From assembly GCA_025618425.1 (NCBI GenBank), contig CM046835.1:19747374-19811373 (forward strand): a stretch of 64,000 nucleotides of DNA. The letters are read 5' to 3'. Below, piece after piece: positions 1-11,479 of this stretch. The translations under genes and the position numbers were made by a program. The DNA is from Heliocidaris tuberculata (lineage: Eukaryota > Echinodermata > Echinoidea > Camarodonta > Echinometridae). How positions within the stretch are numbered: the stretch's first letter is position 1; every line of letters begins with the position of its first letter. The notes below the pieces were generated by a model. It saw nothing but the letters and a program-made list of their open reading frames with translations. It did not search any database and had not been told where the DNA came from.

Positions 1-64
1 ATTGTGGAAAACCCTGATAATTATTATTATTATCATCAGCATCATTATTGACTTTTGAGCTCAC

Positions 65-3000
65 CTGGTTTGTAATAGTCATAGACCTTGATGAATGCAT
101 CTTTGGCCTCCTTCACAAAGAACTCCTGCTTCAGGTTGATTGGAATGCAGCGGACTTCACCATCAAACTACAAAGATCAAATCAACATATACAGGGTAAT
201 ACAGACCCATCAAAGAGTTGAGTGCACCAGAGTTCAGAATCAAACTACTGAGATTAAATCAACATGTACATGTATATATAATAGGGTCTACACACCAATA
301 TTCTCAAAAGCAGCCTACTAAAGTTAAACTTGGCCTAACTCAGTCCCATGTTTATGGTAGGTCAAGTGTCAACTCCTAATGTCCATATCAATTGAATTGT
401 ACTTATGTAACGAAATAAAGAAACAAAAGAAACAAAATTAATTTGATCATGAAATGCAAGTTTGTCAGTTTTTGTTGACAGAATCATGATTTGTACACAC
501 TGAAGAAGTCAACATTTGGCCCTCCATAAGTCAGTGGACTACAAAACTTTAGGCAATAAGGCAGGGTTTAAAGCTTGCCTAAAATCAAGCAGCTTTTGAG
601 AATATAGGCCTAAGCAAGCCTGTAAAAGTGTAAAGACAGGACAAACTGAAAAACAAGTTGAAATTGTGAACAATGGAGCAAACTTAAACAACTATCATCA
701 AAAAGTTTTTACATAAATTTCTTTGTCGCAGTATTTCTTTTTTTATTGTATACCTCTTATATTGTTTATGTAGTGCTGTAAGCCACTTACACAACAATGC
801 CATTGAAAATACTAGCTTTCTGAAAACAAAACAGTAAGATCAAGATGTATGTGTAGAAATAAGGGGACAATAAATCTTATCTTTAAAGTGTACCAATCAC
901 CTGAAAAAATAATTTGTGTACAGCTAGAAAGTATAAAATCAACCTCAAAGAACTTTGTCTGGTATTCTATAGGTCAACAGTTAATGAGTATGAAGGAAAT
1001 AAAGGATAACATGAAAATGCTCACGCGGAACCGAACTCTGAATTTGGTTCCGCGTGAGCGTTTATCTTGGCGAACGCGTACGGGTGCGTCGAGTAGTCTA
1101 CTCACGAGTCGCTTATAGAGAGTGTAATTAAAATTGCAATATCTCTTTACAGAATTAATATTTGAAGTCCATATTTTGAACATAGTATAACGACATGAAA
1201 CCTCTAACATACAGAGCAAAATTATATTTGGTGATTTAATAATTCATGCAATTCGAGGAGAGAGATACAGTCAAACCTGTCTTGGTGGCCACCTGTCTAT
1301 AGTGACCACCTGTCTATAGTGGTCACTTATATTGCCTCCCTAAAGCAAGAAATATGTGTCTTGGAACCTGTCTATAAAGGCCACCTGTCTACAGTGGCCA
1401 CTTTTTTTCTGTTCCTTTGGGTGGCCTTAATAGACAGGTTTGACTGTATGCAATACTTTTATCAGGGAACCAATCACCAATTTTTTTTTTCTTTCTCTGT
1501 ATGTTGGAGATTCCATGCTGGTGAGTGATGTTCAAAGTACCAGCTTCACATATTACTTCTGTAAAGAGATGTAGGTAGAAACTGAAATAAAGCACTTACA
1601 TTCTAACTTTAAAAGTGACTTGTCAGTGGATTAGCGGACACACTCATACACACATTGAAGTTAATCACTTCCTGTAGGACTGACATGAAATCATTTTTTC
1701 CCCTTATGCTCTTTAACCAGTGGAATGTTGTCTCATACTTTTGGTAGTAAAAACGATGTACAAATTATACCTGTTTTGTGACTGGTACCTGATAACCTGT
1801 TCAAATTTGATATTAGATGCATTCTCCATAGATCCAAGCCCAAGTTATCTTGGGCTAAGTATTCAAAGGGCAAATAAAATCTCAGACAAACATGAACAAA
1901 GCAATTAACCAACCTTATCAAAGTAGAGGGAGAGAGGTTGCCCAGCCTTGTACTTGTCAAAGTGCTTGAGACCGATGCGATTGCCCTCCCGATCTTGGAA
2001 CTCATTCAAAGATTGTTCATGAGGAATGTAACCAGAGACCATCTTGACTTCCATGGTGGCCATGCCAGTCTCCTCAATGCTTCCTGTATACCTACAAAAC
2101 AAGAAGAACAACAAGAAAGACAGAGTTGAAAATGTGAGAGACTGGGCAGCATCTCATGAAAATGTCATAAGTCTATCAAAGTATGTCAACATCCCATTGA
2201 AACAAGTGTCAATTAATACAACACAAATTTCAATGGGAGGGGATAGTGAAATGAATTTACTGTAAACCTCTGGTTTCTCCTCCCCGGTATAATTGACTGG
2301 GATTTGGAGGTGTACCCCTATGCTTTACAAAGAATGCAGTGGGTTCTTAACGTACAAAGGTGGTGACTCTCCTACACATGGGGCATCCATTTTAAGTCCT
2401 GTCTGAAGAAAAGAGTGATTTCCGCAAGTAACCAAGCATGGCATCAATGGAACAATGGAGTGGCACATTAACAAACGATGAAAGCTAATGAGTCATCTGC
2501 TTGAACTAGATGAAAAGCCCACAATCTTGGGATCAACAGGCCGATGCTCTACCAACTCCGGGCTTTATTTTGTCCAAAGTATATAGCTACCGTCAGGATT
2601 GGGGTTAGTCATAGGCCCGAATTCACAAAAGAGGTTTATCTTTATTTAAGCCATGGTCTAAACCATAGTTATCCACCATGGACTAAAATAAGCGCAAATA
2701 AGCGTACTATATAAGCGCATCACTGTCCACCCATTGGGCAAGAGGACATGCGCGTACCACGCTTATCGAGGTCTAAACCATGGGTTACATAAAACTTCTT
2801 TTGTGAATTTGGGCCATAGAGTAGGACCCGGGGTTAAGGTAAGGACTTTGGCGAGTGTAGGAAATAGACTGTGCAGCAAATGTTGCAGGACCATGTGTCT
2901 TACAACCCTGTTTCTACAATACATTGAGAGAACTTAAAGCAAAGTAATGATAAAGCTGAGGAATTAATGATTTGATAATTTAAACATGGTAGGAGTACAT

Positions 3001-3933
3001 GCAATTGTAAATATATCTTTTAAATGAATTACAAATTACTCATTTTAGCTTTATATTTAACAATGTATGTACAAAATTATTCTTAATTTCCTTTTTGTTA
3101 TCTAATATATTTTACCTGTATAGACAATTTTTCAATGCTAATAATATTCTCTACATGTCTCAGGGTCTAATTTAATATGTAGATGCCATAAAAATTGATA
3201 TTTCAATGCTATAATGATTTGTATTTTTAATGTAAAATAAATGTAATTACAAAATGTATTATGTATTCACAACAATGTAAAACGTGCACAATTCAGCCTT
3301 TGGCTGCAAAACATCGTTTTTAACCCTTTCAGGACAGGAATTATTCAAGGGCTAAATTGATCACAATCTATTCTTCAAATTGGCAACAAAAATATTTTTC
3401 TTTTAATGCTACATGGTTCTAATAAAATCTGATGTCTTTGAAAACAATATACATGGTTAGGAACTTTGTCGAAAAGTTGAAAAAATTGACACTTTTGACA
3501 AAAAAACAATGATTTTGAACCTCTCAATGTGTTGCCAATTTAAGGATTTTAAAGCTTATTTTTGTTTTAAAAATTCCTGGCATCAAACGCAATATGGTCA
3601 TGCAACAAAAATGGACATAGTGTGTGCAGAAATTTTTGCTCTTTCTACTCATGCATCTGGTATATTTTTTAGAGCTCTGAATCAAAAGTTATTGAGCCAA
3701 ACCACAAAATGTGGTCAATTGTCTTGAAAGGGTTAATAAGAAACCATTATTGAATTCAAATGAAATTAACAGAATGAGGACTGGTCTACTTACGTGACAC
3801 AGATCTCCAGGGTCTTGTCCCCACAGGCTGATAGATCTATGAGGGAGTTTCCTTCCCACTCTCTGATGGTAGTAGTGATGTTAAAGAGAAGACGAGTGGG
3901 TTGTACTACTGGCACGTTGTACAGTAGCTCAGC
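65..3933 (-). CDS. Alpha-2-macroglobulin / thioester-protein family, C-terminal receptor-binding domain exons (partial gene)
   Basis: Three minus-strand exons splice in frame: 3794-3933, 1914-2091 and 65-167, each with AG and GT at the expected borders; phases agree (140 bp, then 178 bp, then 103 bp). The product starts AELLYNVPVVQPTRLLFNI, continues with YTGSIEETGMATMEVKMVSG and ends RCIPINLKQ...KVYDYYKP. This is the pattern of the receptor-binding domain at the end of alpha-2-macroglobulin, CD109, TEP and complement C3-type proteins: a Tyr-x-Gly, then Met-Ala-x-x-Glu-Val-Lys-Met-x-Ser-Gly-Tyr, then Val-Tyr-Asp-Tyr-Tyr. Such proteins are secreted or GPI-anchored protease traps or opsonins. 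The last exon ends in a donor (g|gtgagc at 65-62), so more 3' exons lie left of the window. The thioester and bait regions are not seen; upstream exons may be in the 500-N gap or elsewhere. The choice between A2M, CD109 and C3-like cannot be made from this piece. Confidence 0.85.
1019..1103. repeat. GC-rich hairpin plus 13-bp palindrome
   Basis: A perfect 14-bp inverted repeat, GCTCACGCGGAACC at 1019-1032 and its complement at 1046-1059, encloses a 13-base loop. It is followed by the palindrome gagtagtctactc at 1091-1103. The block is GC-rich within AT-rich intron DNA. Function unknown; it may be the core of a small transposon. Confidence 0.6.
1268..1446. mobile_element. pogo/Tigger-type MITE, TA target duplication
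   Basis: A 179-bp element with 14-bp terminal inverted repeats CAGTCAAACCTGTC at each end, flanked by TA on both sides (1266-1267 and 1447-1448). The interior repeats a motif like cctgtctatagtggccac. CAGT ends plus TA duplication fit the Tc1/mariner/pogo group. No coding capacity. Confidence 0.7.
2614..2815. mobile_element. MITE with about 25-bp terminal inverted repeats
   Basis: The left end ggcccgaattcacaaaagag pairs with the right end (2790-2815) as an inverted repeat with few mismatches. ATA flanks both ends (2611-2613 and 2816-2818). The interior holds imperfect palindromic pieces (ccatggtctaaaccat and relatives). Superfamily is left open: TA or ATA duplication would both be possible. 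Confidence 0.65.
3324..3732. mobile_element. piggyBac-type MITE, copy 1
   Basis: A 409-bp element with ends CCCTTTCAGGACA and TGTCTTGAAAGGG, flanked by TTAA on both sides (3320-3323 and 3733-3736). TTAA duplication with CCC/GGG termini is the piggyBac pattern. A second copy in opposite orientation lies at 30813-31208. It has no coding capacity and sits in the macroglobulin-like gene intron. Confidence 0.75.
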
Positions 3934-4386
3934 CTACAGAGGTAAATAAAAGGGGAAATACAGGACTGATATCCTATTCAGCCCACCGCAAACTATACAA
4001 TCCCACTGCAATCCGATTTTCAAAGAAATCGCAATTGCATTTATTAGATACTGAATTTTATAAAAATATAATCTTCCTGATTCAGGATCCGAATAATGAT
4101 AACACCTACTAGAATTAAAAAATTGAGCATATTACCAGCCTTCTAGTCTTCTAGTTGCAGTAAAGGCCAAATCAGCTTTATAGACAATAGCATGGATGGG
4201 TTGATTACAGCCAATTATAGCTACCATAAGTTAACGCAGTCAGCATGTAGAATCTTGGCAATTTGTACAGGATGAAGAGACTGGAAGGCAAAACATCCTT
4301 CAACATTTTTCTATAATTCATATGACCAGTTCAGTAGTAAGGAAGGCAATAGGCTTTATCAAACATGAACACAAAGAATACTCAAT
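3934..4386. other. Unassigned DNA between last recognised exon and gap
   Basis: Probably intron of the macroglobulin-like gene. The exon 3794-3933 has a good acceptor at its 5' side, so a further upstream exon must exist, but none is recognisable here. Confidence 0.5.
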
Positions 4387-4886
4387 NNNNNNNNNNNNNN
4401 NNNNNNNNNNNNNNNNNNNNNNNNNNNNNNNNNNNNNNNNNNNNNNNNNNNNNNNNNNNNNNNNNNNNNNNNNNNNNNNNNNNNNNNNNNNNNNNNNNNN
4501 NNNNNNNNNNNNNNNNNNNNNNNNNNNNNNNNNNNNNNNNNNNNNNNNNNNNNNNNNNNNNNNNNNNNNNNNNNNNNNNNNNNNNNNNNNNNNNNNNNNN
4601 NNNNNNNNNNNNNNNNNNNNNNNNNNNNNNNNNNNNNNNNNNNNNNNNNNNNNNNNNNNNNNNNNNNNNNNNNNNNNNNNNNNNNNNNNNNNNNNNNNNN
4701 NNNNNNNNNNNNNNNNNNNNNNNNNNNNNNNNNNNNNNNNNNNNNNNNNNNNNNNNNNNNNNNNNNNNNNNNNNNNNNNNNNNNNNNNNNNNNNNNNNNN
4801 NNNNNNNNNNNNNNNNNNNNNNNNNNNNNNNNNNNNNNNNNNNNNNNNNNNNNNNNNNNNNNNNNNNNNNNNNNNNNNNNNNNNNN
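4387..4886. other. Assembly gap of exactly 500 N
   Basis: The run contains no bases. The round length suggests a placeholder rather than a measured gap. The reading frames crossing it are artefacts. Confidence 0.98.
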
Positions 4887-5041
4887 AGTAATTTGTATAA
4901 GATGTCACCCTGCATGAAATATGATACAATTAACATTATAGCATCCTTCCGCAAATTTTTGATCATTCATGATGAGTCGCAGATGCTCGAAATATAGAAA
5001 CAGCAAAAAGGGCCAACCTTACCTTTACCAAATGACGTAGC

Positions 5042-5324
5042 CGGGTCCGCTCGCTATTCATAAAGACCGCTATTCATAGAAAACCGCTATTCATTTTAAC
5101 ACGCGCTATGAATAGCGGTCCTCATGAGTAGTTATGAATAGTGGTCCTTATGAATGGATGTCCTTATGGATAGCGAGGAAATTTGTCTATGGTTTGCTCG
5201 CTGTTTAGAAGGACCGCTCTTCGTACAAAACCGCTATTCATTTAGTCACGCGTTATGGATAGCGGTCCTTATGAATAAGTGGTCCTTATGAATAGCAGTC
5301 CTTATGACTAGCGAGGTTACCCCC
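5042..5324. mobile_element. hAT-type MITE made of GCTATTCAT subrepeats
   Basis: An exact 8-bp direct repeat, gacgtagc, lies at 5034-5041 and 5325-5332. The enclosed 283-bp element has imperfect inverted ends (gggtccgctcgctattcat against the complement of atgactagcgaggttaccc). Inside, the unit ccgctattcat and its complement recur about eight times in both orientations. An 8-bp duplication points to hAT. No coding capacity. Confidence 0.75.
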
Positions 5325-5332
5325 GACGTAGC

Positions 5333-6730
5333 TAGGGCCAGCCATTGGTGGGGTATTTGTGTCATGGAGGGAGGAACCGGTCCTACTATACATGAGGGCA
5401 AACTGGGAGAGAACAGGGCGATCGAGAGAAGTGAGGGGGTAGGGGAGAGGGTTGTATCATCATCTTCTTTTAAAGCTACCTCCCCCCCCCCCCCCCCCCC
5501 CCGCTCTGTCTCTGTCTTTTTCTTTCTTTAAAAAAAAAATTATTTGTATTTACATGAAAAGAAGTTTTAAAGTTAACACGCTGGACTACTGTAAACCCCA
5601 ACGCACTTTCTACAATCGGTCTGCAAACTGATTTCGAAAGGGAAAGTAATAGCATTTAATATAAACATTTTAAACACATGAAACATTTTTGATTGAGCTA
5701 GGTGCTGAATAGATAGAAAAATGGGATAATATGGCCTATTGCGGGCTTTCTAATATGAGGAAAAGCCAAATCGACTCGCGCTCCAAGTCGTAGTGACGTC
5801 AGAGCAGTTCTACGATTGTCTACGTTTTGAAACTAATTTGGAATTTGAATTGGAGGGGGCGCCCCCTAAACTTTATACAACGTGCCTACTGTGGGAGTTA
5901 CCTTTAAAAAGAGATATGGCACCCCCTGTGGATCCGTCTACTCGATAAGGGAAAATGGGACTGCTTTACATGTCATTGATTTTATGAAGCAATTTACCCA
6001 GGACAGGAAATCTCGGTTCATTGTGCTTTCAAGGTTTCAAGGTTACTCTATTGCCAGATGATGTCTTCCAGTGCTTTACATACATACAAATTGGTATAAC
6101 ATAATATCAAACGAAACTACGATAAGAAATGTTTACATATGATAAACAATTACACTCTCATAACTTAGGTAATATTAAGCATAATAATTAAACAAAAGTG
6201 GAAGAGTCTATTAAAAAGCACAGCTTATATTTTATAGACCCTTTGTGAGACAAAATACTTACAAATGGTCTGAATATATGGAAATAATTACTAAATATAC
6301 TTCACACTATCCTACCCACTACCACACCCCCCCCCCCCCCCCCCCCCCCCCCTCCTTACACTACAAAACAGAATAGTTGTGACACTGGTATATGTACAAA
6401 TCATTATATTGGAAATAACAAGTGATGACTTCAGTAGGAGAGAAGAAAGAGAGAGAGAAAAGAGAGAAAGAGAGAAAGAGAGAGAGAGAGATGGAAGATG
6501 GAAGATTTAGTATTGTAGACAGGGGGCACAAATTTCGTAAAACAAATACTAGGTATTCTGCTTGGTATTGCTGTGTTGTGGACATTTAGGTGGAAATTTC
6601 AGACTTTTCACAATTTGTTTCCAATTTTTGCCTAGTTCATGTACCTTGATTATTTTTTTTACTTAGTCAGTGGTGTGGGGGGGGGGGGGGGGGGGGGGGG
6701 GTCTGTCAGCAAATTCGACCATTTATATAT
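5333..6730. other. Non-coding stretch with homopolymer runs
   Basis: No gene seen. It contains a 21-base C run (5482-5502), a 26-base C run (6327-6352), a GA-rich tract (6442-6490) and a 25-base G run (6677-6701). The segment 5600-5700 resembles 4010-4080 weakly, so both may be an old interspersed repeat. Confidence 0.6.
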
Positions 6731-7930
6731 TAGTCTGGGAGCCTGTCCCGAAATAGTCACCCCATTTTACATATGAGATTTGACCCCTTAAAGTTACTTA
6801 GACTATCCATGTCATTCAAAAAAAAATTGTCAACTCGAACGAAGCCGCCGGGTTTGGCCCCCCCAGAACTCCCAAAAGGGGCCCCAAAGTCGGGTCGATT
6901 TAAACCCATCTAACATATGCGCCAAACTTTGTCAGAATTAATATGTATGACTATACATTACCAAAACACCAAAACTGACAAAATTTTCCGTCGGGATGGG
7001 TTGTCAGACCGCCCCTAAAAATTGGGGCAAATTTTTCCCCTTAAGGCCCATGGACCAAATTTTTCAAAAGGAAGAGTTATTGGTGTACATTACAAAAATA
7101 TAAAACTTACAAAAAATTCCATTGGGAAGGGGGTTTAACACACCCATTGTCCGTCTGCACCTGTTTGACAAGAAATAATAGAGGAGTTTGTAAAGTATCT
7201 AGGCTATGTGGCTGCAACGCTGAAATCTACCATTCATGTGTTAATTACAAAAATACCTTGCAAGCTCTCTTTTATATGCCTTGCAAAAAAAGCAGTACAA
7301 TTTTCACAATTTAATAAATTATTATTGAAATGATCATTTGACACCAAATTGCACCCCAAGAAAGTTACAATACTCAAAATTGTACTATGTACATTTTAGC
7401 TGAAATGAATGAGACACTTTGGAGTTATTAAGGTTGTAATGCCAAAAAATGTTTTTCTCTACATCCAGAGCATTTTGGGCAGCAAAGCTTGATTTAGGGG
7501 CACTTTGGTGTGTTTTTTTCAGGGGCATGTGACACCCCCTTCCCGATGGAAATTTTTGTATGTTTTATATTTTTGTAATGTACACCAATAACTCTTCCTT
7601 TTGAAAAATTTGGTCCATGGGCCTTAAGGGGAAAAAATTGCCCCAGTTTTTAGGGGCGGTCTGACAACCCATCCCGACGGAAAATTTTGTCAGTTTTGGT
7701 GTTTTGGTAATGTATAGTCATACATATTAATTACTGACAAAGTTTGGCGCATATGTTAGATGGGTTGAAATCGACCCGACTTTGGGGGCCCCTTTTGGGC
7801 CTGGGGTCAAACCCGCGGCTTCGTTCGAGCTGACAAGCTTTTTGTAAATGACATGGATGGCCTTAGCAACTTTAAGGGGTCAAATCTCATATGTAAAATG
7901 GGGTGACTATCGGGACAGGCTCCTGGCCTA
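6731..7930. mobile_element. Fold-back element with about 400-bp inverted arms
   Basis: The left arm 6735-7140 is matched by its inverted complement at 7525-7926 with only scattered differences; a 384-bp spacer (7141-7524) lies between. The outer ends read ggagcctgtcccg and cgggacaggctcc. The AT-rich words tttatatat at 6722-6730 and 7934-7942 could be a 9-bp target duplication, displaced by a few bases on the right. Long inverted arms with a 9-bp duplication would suggest a Mutator-like non-autonomous element; that class is a guess. No protein is encoded. Confidence 0.8.
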
Positions 7931-8210
7931 TGTTTTATATATTTTGGCTATTGTTCCATTTGATGCATTTTCGTCTTGTTGTTGTTGTTGCGGATTGTTA
8001 GCAGTTTATTTATTCTTTTTTTTTTTTTTCATTTTTTAAAAATTGTTCACCCAAGTCAGTAAATGGTCTACATGAGGAGCGATTTGGTAAATCTTGAAAG
8101 ATTGCAATTTTATCGACAAAATTTACTCTACACTTGTTCAGACAACCCCTCTCGTTTAAGTTAATGATATGACACCCCCCTGGTCCTGATTGCATGCTCA
8201 TTAAACTTCA
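7931..8210. other. Short non-coding spacer
   Basis: AT-rich with a T run near 8018-8027; nothing recognised. Confidence 0.5.
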
Positions 8211-8214
8211 GTGG

Positions 8215-8645
8215 AGAAGTCTTCAAGAGAGGAGGGCACAGTAGAAAGTGCACATGGTCTACAGCATACTCCATGGCCTGGTGGATCTTCCAGTCACCAA
8301 CTTCATACCAGTTACTGGACCACTAACGCGTGGAAATCCTCAAAAGTTCCAGGTTCCATTTGCTAGAACTCATTTGTTCCAAACCACGTTCTACCCAGAT
8401 GCTATCCGGCTGTAGAACTCCTTACCACCGGCCGTCATCAGCTGCACCTCCTTGGAGCTCTTCAAGCAGAAGGTGCAGCATGTTAAGCTCCGTTGAGCTT
8501 CTGCCTGGTTTTTAGCTGCACATAGAAAACTGAAAATTGTAGAGGCTTTTTGCGTGCACACTGTACACTTAGCACTTGACACGCACAAGGTACGATAATA
8601 CGCCAGCTAGCGGACTGTACCTGACCGGAAGAAGAAGAAGAAAAT
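8215..8645 (+). mobile_element. 3' end of a CR1/L2-like LINE
   Basis: A forward frame from about 8335 reads KFQVPFARTHLFQTTFYPDA, then a stop, then NSLPPAVISCTSLELFKQKV. This is the typical C-terminal tail of CR1/L2/Jockey-type reverse transcriptase ORFs (conserved FY-D-A-x-x-WN-LP and the final alpha-helix). It is followed by a short 3' untranslated region and a tail of four gaa/aga repeats at 8630-8642. It is heavily 5'-truncated and dead. Confidence 0.7.
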
Positions 8646-10369
8646 AATGTACTGTTTCAAAAGAGAATGAGAGAAATATAAAAATATAAATTGTTTTCAT
8701 TACACCTTAATTGATATCTTAATATCATATGTAAAAGCATAACTGTTGTAAATTCCTTCTCAGTATATGCAAATGTACTCCTATACTATTTTACACAAGA
8801 AAGGCTTTAAAAACCTATTCTTGTTTAAAGTTTCAGTGTATTGTCATATCCTATTCATAATAATAATATTCCATCAACCACGGTAGTTGCACTATAAGTG
8901 CCAACTTTTAATGACGTGATCTATATTGCTACCACCAAAACCGAGAGCAACGTCAAAGACTATAAACATGATAAAACATTTTTTTGTAGTCAAGTCAACC
9001 GTGAGACGATTATAAAGGAATTCAGAACGATTTCCGCAAATGTAGTAGGTAGCCTGTTGACTCTGTAATACATGTTCAATGCATTATTTTCTATGGCGCC
9101 CTGACGAACTTGCACACCGTGCTCCTGGCTTTTGAGGGCATGCAGTGAGTGAGCTAAAGGTTGGAACAAACCCCCTCTATTCTTTCCCCGTCGGAATCCC
9201 ATTGAAACTTTGATTTACATGACAAAGGGATCGAATGGAGCTTCTGAATAGTACTCCCACCTTCTTTATTCTTCTTTTTTTTTCGGGGGTTAGCGAGCAA
9301 CGAGAAGAATAGACGGAGCGGAGAGCAAGAGAGAGAGAGAGAAAATAAAGTGACTCAAAGCTATTCAGCTGAGTGAACACAACTTGGGGCCCCTGTCGGT
9401 ACAAAACACACATCGGCAGCGAAAGACAGAGAGAGAGAGAGAGAGAGAGAAAAGGAAATGTGGACAGAAAAAAGAGAAACATACTGCGTGCGTGTTATAC
9501 CCTCGTATTGTGCAACGGAACTAATCTTGCATTCCTTTGGCGTATGGCGTGTATAACTAACTTATCACCAAAGTGACTGTGATTTTTTTGAGATATTGCA
9601 TGGACAAACTTTCCATCTTCATGCATTGATCGAAGCTTTCTTTCAATGTTAGGAATCTGTTGCTAGGTGGGACTCCCTCGCGAAGGATGGAGTTAATTTG
9701 GATACCACATGAGCGGTAGAACCAGACTCTTTTCATTTACCTTAAACAGGTAGGTACCGATATTTATTGCATTTGTGTCATGTGACGTTGTATCCACCTA
9801 TCTACGGCTGACGTAGCAAGATATATTGCTCCTGTTTTTTTTTTATAAGATTTGTTTTGCAGGTTATTGAAATTATGATTGATGGCTGTTTATTTTCTCC
9901 CACAGCTGGTACTTTGAAATGGGGTTCGTTTTAAGGTAGAGGAATTGTGTTTCGGAAATACAGAAATACAAATCAACTTACATAATTTCCCAAGGAGCAA
10001 CATCTCGACAGTGCTTTCTGTATAAATCTCGGGAGTGATAATTGAGTGCATAACGAGAGAACTAATGCAAAGTTTGAGAACTTTTCTATTTCTGGATCCG
10101 GGAAATTAATGCTCCACACCCTCGGTGGAGTAAAGAGGGTTGGAAATAAACATGTAGTGAAATGAAAATGTATATAGGGATGAAATGAGTAATCTAGACA
10201 CAGACTGAATTTTGATAATTCAAACACACATTTTATCTTGTAGATAAAAATTTGGTAGAGAATGCACGATGTCTAAATCGATGGTAAAATTGGTGGCATT
10301 GGAAATTCATGTTGTTGCTGCTGTTGTTGTTTTCTTTCCTATGGGTCTGTTTCACACCCAAATTCCTCC
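8646..10369. other. Non-coding stretch with GA microsatellites
   Basis: No gene is supported. GA tracts lie at 9328-9344 and 9427-9451. The remaining open frames are short and unlike known proteins. Confidence 0.5.
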
Positions 10370-10692
10370 TAGGTGATTCTCTCGGTATTGTCACATGGTT
10401 GGTGATCAAGCTCTAGGTGATCATCATAGTGAAATGCTGGTGGCTAGAAGTTGGTGTTGGTGGTTGTAATAAAACATACCACAGATGATTTTATTATAGA
10501 TCTCAGTTGGGAGGATAACTTGGGGTTAATGCCTAGTAGGGTAGTCAGAGAGACGTCACGAAGGTGATATGGAGTATTCGTCTTTTGATATCCTATTTCG
10601 ATGGCCCGTATCAGCTTCTCCCTCTTTGGCGTGTAGAGTGGGCAATGAAGAAGAACATGCTCCATTGTCTCCTTGTCTTCCTCACATAGGGT
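10370..10692 (-). mobile_element. LINE C-terminal fragment with zinc-knuckle remnant
   Basis: Minus strand, reading CEEDKETMEHVLLHCP and on to about 10444. The Cys, His and Cys spacing matches the last residues of the cysteine-rich motif that ends many LINE ORF2 proteins; the first Cys pair is missing at the 10692 border, where the match stops abruptly. Short, truncated and inactive. Confidence 0.5.
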
Positions 10693-11039
10693 AATTCAAA
10701 ATATGTGTTCTTAAAATAAGAACGTTGATATCAAAGAGTTTGTCTTTATGTCGGGCACCGTGCAGTAATATTCTGCATAATAATAAACACATAATGATGA
10801 ATGATGATAAATGATATATATATATTTCTATGTACAGCACATATTTCCTTTTGATGTAAAATACTGTATAGCGTAGCCACACACAGGTGGCCTTTATAGA
10901 GAGGTGAAATGTCTTTAAACAAACAAACAAAAAATATATAATATATAATAACTTTTATAAAAAAATACATTAAAAAAAGCAGAGAAGTCAATTATACTAT
11001 TTATATGATTAAATTTTGTTTAAAAAAAATATAACGACA
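10693..11039. other. AT-rich spacer
   Basis: Nothing recognised. A weak resemblance to the 1268-1446 MITE interior (caggtggcctttatagagagg near 10886) may mark an old relative. Confidence 0.35.
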
Positions 11040-11479
11040 AAAAAAAAAGAATAGTTGGTGATAATAATCAAAACTGACTGATTGCCATAAAACACAAATC
11101 AACAACAACAGTGTTTGACAGGGTATGACAGTGCGTATGGGTACATACGTGCGAACCTTTGTATTGTATTTATTTTCCAATCACGATGATATAAAATGAA
11201 ACATTACAGACAAAATGGAATGATACATAATAACATCAGAATAATGTGAATTGGCTGGATGGCCCACTCAGCTATGTGAATATTGCAAAGCTGTTCTTCC
11301 CTGGGGTCCAGATGAATACACAGATAAAACAAATATATCATTATACACGAAGAAACAAAATGACAATATTACATATAGTCATGAGTTAAGAACATACAAA
11401 TTGAAAATACATGTACCTTTAAAAGAAAAAAGAGAAAAAATGGCAACCCCCCCCCCCCTCCCTGAATTGGCAAAACAGG

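Larger units (their letters stand above)
168..1913 (-). other. Intron of the macroglobulin-like gene
   Basis: Intron between the exons 1914-2091 and 65-167. It is AT-rich with no supported coding. It holds a GC-rich hairpin block (1019-1103) and a pogo/Tigger-type MITE (1268-1446), listed separately. Confidence 0.75.
2092..3793 (-). other. Intron of the macroglobulin-like gene carrying two MITEs
   Basis: Intron between exons 3794-3933 and 1914-2091. Apart from the MITEs at 2614-2815 and 3324-3732, it is AT-rich with nothing recognised. Confidence 0.7.

Noticed and set aside
4318..4997. Long frames on both strands crossing the N run
   Set aside because: They consist of unknown bases; no coding evidence.
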